Of a stretch of 28,768 nt of DNA, positions 25,928 through 28,768 are shown piece by piece. Positions within the stretch are counted from its first letter, which is position 1; every line of letters begins with the position of its first letter. A program made the translations under genes and the position numbers. The notes under the pieces were generated by a model. The model had not been told where the DNA came from. It saw nothing but the letters and a program-made list of their open reading frames with translations, and did not search any database. Source of the stretch: Symbiodinium natans (taxonomy: Eukaryota > Sar > Dinophyceae > Suessiales > Symbiodiniaceae); contig CAJNDS010001210.1 in the NCBI GenBank assembly GCA_905221605.1, positions 1 through 28,768 of the forward strand, read 5' to 3'.

Positions 25928-26640
25928 GAAGGCCTTTCCAGGTAGTTCTCCTTCATAAAATGCACCAGGATAAGGATTTCCAGCTCGCGGAAGGCCTTTC
26001 GAGGTAGTTCTCTTTCAGAAAATGCACCAGGATAAGGATTTCCAGCTCGGAAAGCCTTTCCAGGTGGTTCTCCTTCATAAAATGCACCAGGATAAGGATT
26101 TCCAGCTCGCGGAAGGCCTTTCCAGGTAGTTCTCCTTCATAAAATGCACCAGGATAAGGATTTCAGCTCGCGGAAGGCCTTTCCAGGTAGTTCTCCTTCA
26201 TAAAATGCACCATTCCAGCTTGCGGAAGGCCTTTCCAGGTAGTTCTCCTTCATAAAATGCACCAGAATAACGATTTCAACCTCGCGGAAGGCCTTTCCAG
26301 GTAGTTCTCCTTCATAAAATGCACCGGATAAGGATTTCCAGCTCGCGGAAGGCCTTTCCAGGTAGTTCTCCTTCATAAAATGCACCAGGATAAGGATTTC
26401 CAGCTCGCGGAAGGCCTTTCCAGGTAGTTCTCTTTCATGAATTGCACCAGGATAAGGATTTCCAATGATTTCCAGCTCGCGGAAGGCCTTTCCAGGCAGT
26501 TCTCCTTCATAAAATGCACCAGGATAAGGATTGCCAGCTCGCGGAAGGCCTTTTCAGGTAGTTCTCCTTCATAAAATGCACCCAGGATAAGTATTTCCAG
26601 CTCGCGGAAGGCCTTTCCAGGTAGTTCTCCTTCACAAAAT
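25928..26640. repeat. Satellite B block 5 (B5), shortest
   Basis: About 11-12 B units; it follows the B2 variant order but lacks several units at its right end before the usual B-to-A junction. Confidence 0.92.
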
Positions 26641-28550
26641 GTGGGTCGGGGTGTGATCCGGGCCTGTGTAAATTCTTGCATTCCCCTCATTGGGTCGGGA
26701 TGTGATCAGGGCCTGTGTAAATGCAGCGAGGAGCCTTGCGTTCCCCTCCCTAATTGGGTCGGGATGTGATCAGGGCCTGTGTAAATGCAGCCAAGGAGCC
26801 TTGCGTTTCCCTCCTTAATTGGGTCGGGATGCCGAATTGGGTCGGAATGTGATCAGGGCTGTGTAGACGCAGCCAAGGAGCTTTGCATTCCCCTCCTTAA
26901 TTGCCACGGAGCCTATCATTCCCCTCCCTAATTGGGTCACGAAAGCCTGTGTAAATGCAGCCAAGGAGCCTTGCATTCCCTTCCCTAATTTGGGGCCGGA
27001 TGTGGTGTGACTGCAGCCAAGGAGCCTTGCATTCCCTTCCCGAATTGGGTCCGGATGTGATCAGGGCCTGTGTGAATGCAGCCAAGAAGCATTGCATTCC
27101 CTTCCCTAATTGGGTCGGGATGTGATCAAGGCCTGTGAAAATGCTGCCAAGGAGGCTTGTGTTCATCTCCCTAATTGGGTCGGGATGTGATCAGGGCCTG
27201 TCTAAACGCAGCCAAGGAGCCTTGCATTCCCCTCCCTAATTGAGTCGGGATGTGACCAGGGCCTGTGTAAATGCAGCCAAGGAGCCTTTGTATTCACCTC
27301 CCTAATTGGGTCGGGATGTGATCAAGACCTGTGTAAATGCAGCCAAGGAGCCTTGTGAGCCCTCCCTAATTGGGTCGGGATGTGATCAGGGCCTGTGTAA
27401 ATGCAGCCAAGGAGCCTTGCATTCCCCTCCCTAATTGGGTCGGGATGTGATCAGGGCCTGTGTAAATGCAGCCATTCCCCTCCCTAATTGGGTCGGGATG
27501 TGACCAGGGCCTGTGTAAATGCAGCCAAGGAGCCTTTGTATTTACCTCCCTAATTGGGTCGGGATGTGATCAAGGGCTGTGTAAATGCAGCCAAGGAGCC
27601 TTGTGTTTCTCTCCCTAATTGGGTCAGGATGTGATCAGGGCCTGTGTAAATGCAGCCAAGGAGCCTTGTATTCCCCTCCCTAATTGGGTCGGGATGTGAT
27701 CAGGGCCTGTGTAACTGCAGCCAAGGAGCCTTTGTATTCACCTCCCTAATTGGGTCGGGATGTGATCAAGACCTGTGTAAATGCAGCCAAGGAGCCTTGT
27801 GATTCTCCCTAATTGGGTCGGGATGTGATCAGGGCCTGTGTCAATGCAGCCAAGGAGCCTTGCATTCCCCTCCCTAATTGGGTCGGGATGTGATCAGGGC
27901 CTGTGTGAATGCTGCCAAGGAGCCTTTGTAGTCACCTCCCTAATTGGGTCGGGATGTGATCAAGGCCTGTGTAAATGCAGCCAAAGAGCCTTTTGTTTCT
28001 CTCCCTAATTGGGTCAGGATGTGATCAGGGCCTGTGTAAATGCAGCCAAGGAGCCTTGTGTTCACCTCCCGAATTGGGTCAGGATGTGATGAGGGCCTGT
28101 GTAAATGCAGCCCAGGAGCCTTTGTATTCACCTCCCTAATTGGGTCGGGATGTGATCAAGGCCTGTGTAAATGCAGCCAAGGAGCCTTGCATTCCCCTCC
28201 CTAATTGGGTCGGGATGTGATGAGGGCCTGTGTAAATGCAGCCATGGAGCCTTTGCGTTCCCCTCCCTAATTGGGTCGGGATGTGATCAGGGCCTGTGTG
28301 AATGCTGCCAAGGAGCCTTTGTATTCACCTCCCTAATTGGGTCGGTATGTGAGCAGGGCTTATGTAACTGAAGGAGCCTTTGCGTTCCCCCCCCCCCGCC
28401 CCCAACTGGGTCGGGAGCCTTGCATTCCAGGTCGGGATGTGATCAAAGCCTGTGTGAATACGAGCCTTGCGTTAGCCTCCTGAATTTGGGTCAGGGATCA
28501 GGGCTTGTGTGAATGCAATCAAGGAGCCTGGCCTTCTCCTCCCTAGTTGA
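26641..28550. repeat. Satellite A block 6 (A6), telomere-proximal type
   Basis: About 29 A units, near copy of A3, ending with the same divergent C-run units before the junction segment. Confidence 0.92.
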
Positions 28551-28686
28551 GGTAACTAGTGAGCCAGGATAAGGGTTTGCAGGGGTCAACTGTGCCAATA
28601 TGTTCAATTTACTTAAACCTCTTTGTCTGCAGGAATCGAGCTATTCGTAATGAAACACATACAATTTCTATTTATCCTGGTCTTGA
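28551..28686. other. Junction segment, second copy
   Basis: Near-identical to 11338-11472; joins satellite A6 to telomere repeats. Confidence 0.8.
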
Positions 28687-28768
28687 GGGTTTAGGGTTTA
28701 GGGTTTAGGGTTTAGGGTTTAGGGTTTAGGGTTTAGGGTTTAGGGTTTAGGGTTTAGGGTTTAGGGTT
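28687..28768 (+). repeat. Telomere repeats at the right edge, GGGTTTA x11 plus 5 nt
   Basis: Perfect repeats run off the window end with the G-rich strand 5' to 3' outward, as at a real right telomere. Whether this is the true end or another internal tract cannot be seen from here. Confidence 0.95.

Noticed and set aside
6136-28371. Many 60-105 codon ORFs with MHFMKENYLERPSASW-like or MQPRSLAFPSLIGSGCD-like peptides
   Set aside because: They are translations of the satellites; the periods of about 62 and 65 bp are not multiples of three, so frames change with each unit and no conserved protein results.
5183-28550. Centromeric satellite
   Set aside because: Higher-order structure resembles centromeres, but the array runs directly into telomere repeats twice, so a subtelomeric identity fits better.

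Overview
The window looks like the end of a dinoflagellate nuclear chromosome, possibly Symbiodiniaceae-like. Four features suggest this: a TTTAGGG telomere repeat reading outward at the right edge, a Ty1/copia polyprotein of the kind I associate with dinoflagellates (LSADVSVAFMQAP around the first RT aspartate, plus a long C-terminal extension), a large Helitron Rep-helicase gene, and the absence of ordinary promoter signals. The species assignment is inference.

Layout from left to right. Positions 1-2544 hold the 3' part of a copia element (RT, RNase H and a methyltransferase-like tail) cut by the window edge and broken by one frameshift. Positions 2545-5182 have no recognisable gene but carry an unusually dense run of short, often single-bulge hairpins and a dispersed GCCTCGC...GCTGAGG motif. 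Positions 5183-11337 are satellite DNA: blocks of a ~65-bp repeat (A) alternate with blocks of a ~62-bp repeat (B) as higher-order units of about 1.9-2.2 kb. A 135-bp junction segment follows, then exactly 44 perfect GGGTTTA units (11473-11780), which are internal to the window.

Beyond this internal telomere tract lie a 10-bp G-rich repeat, an AT-rich satellite (C), ~0.9 kb of sequence I cannot assign, and then, on the minus strand, a Helitron replicase-helicase (13738-19766). It has an HUH/Y2 Rep domain, a PIF1-type helicase, a C2HC finger and a C-terminal Josephin-like cysteine protease domain; one frameshift separates its repeat-rich N-terminus from the rest. An uncharacterised acidic minus-strand ORF (19982-20779) lies upstream of it.

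From 20931 the A/B satellite returns (B-A-B-A-B-A). It ends in a near copy of the same junction segment and runs into telomere repeats at the window end. The window therefore contains two copies of a 'satellite A - junction - telomere' chromosome-end module, ~17.2 kb apart in the same orientation, with a 9-kb island carrying the Helitron between them. Either a former chromosome end was extended by another subtelomere, or two chromosome ends were joined during assembly.

No rRNA, tRNA, CRISPR array or convincing promoter was found. The genes present are selfish-element genes plus one hypothetical ORF; I see no cooperating metabolic pathway.
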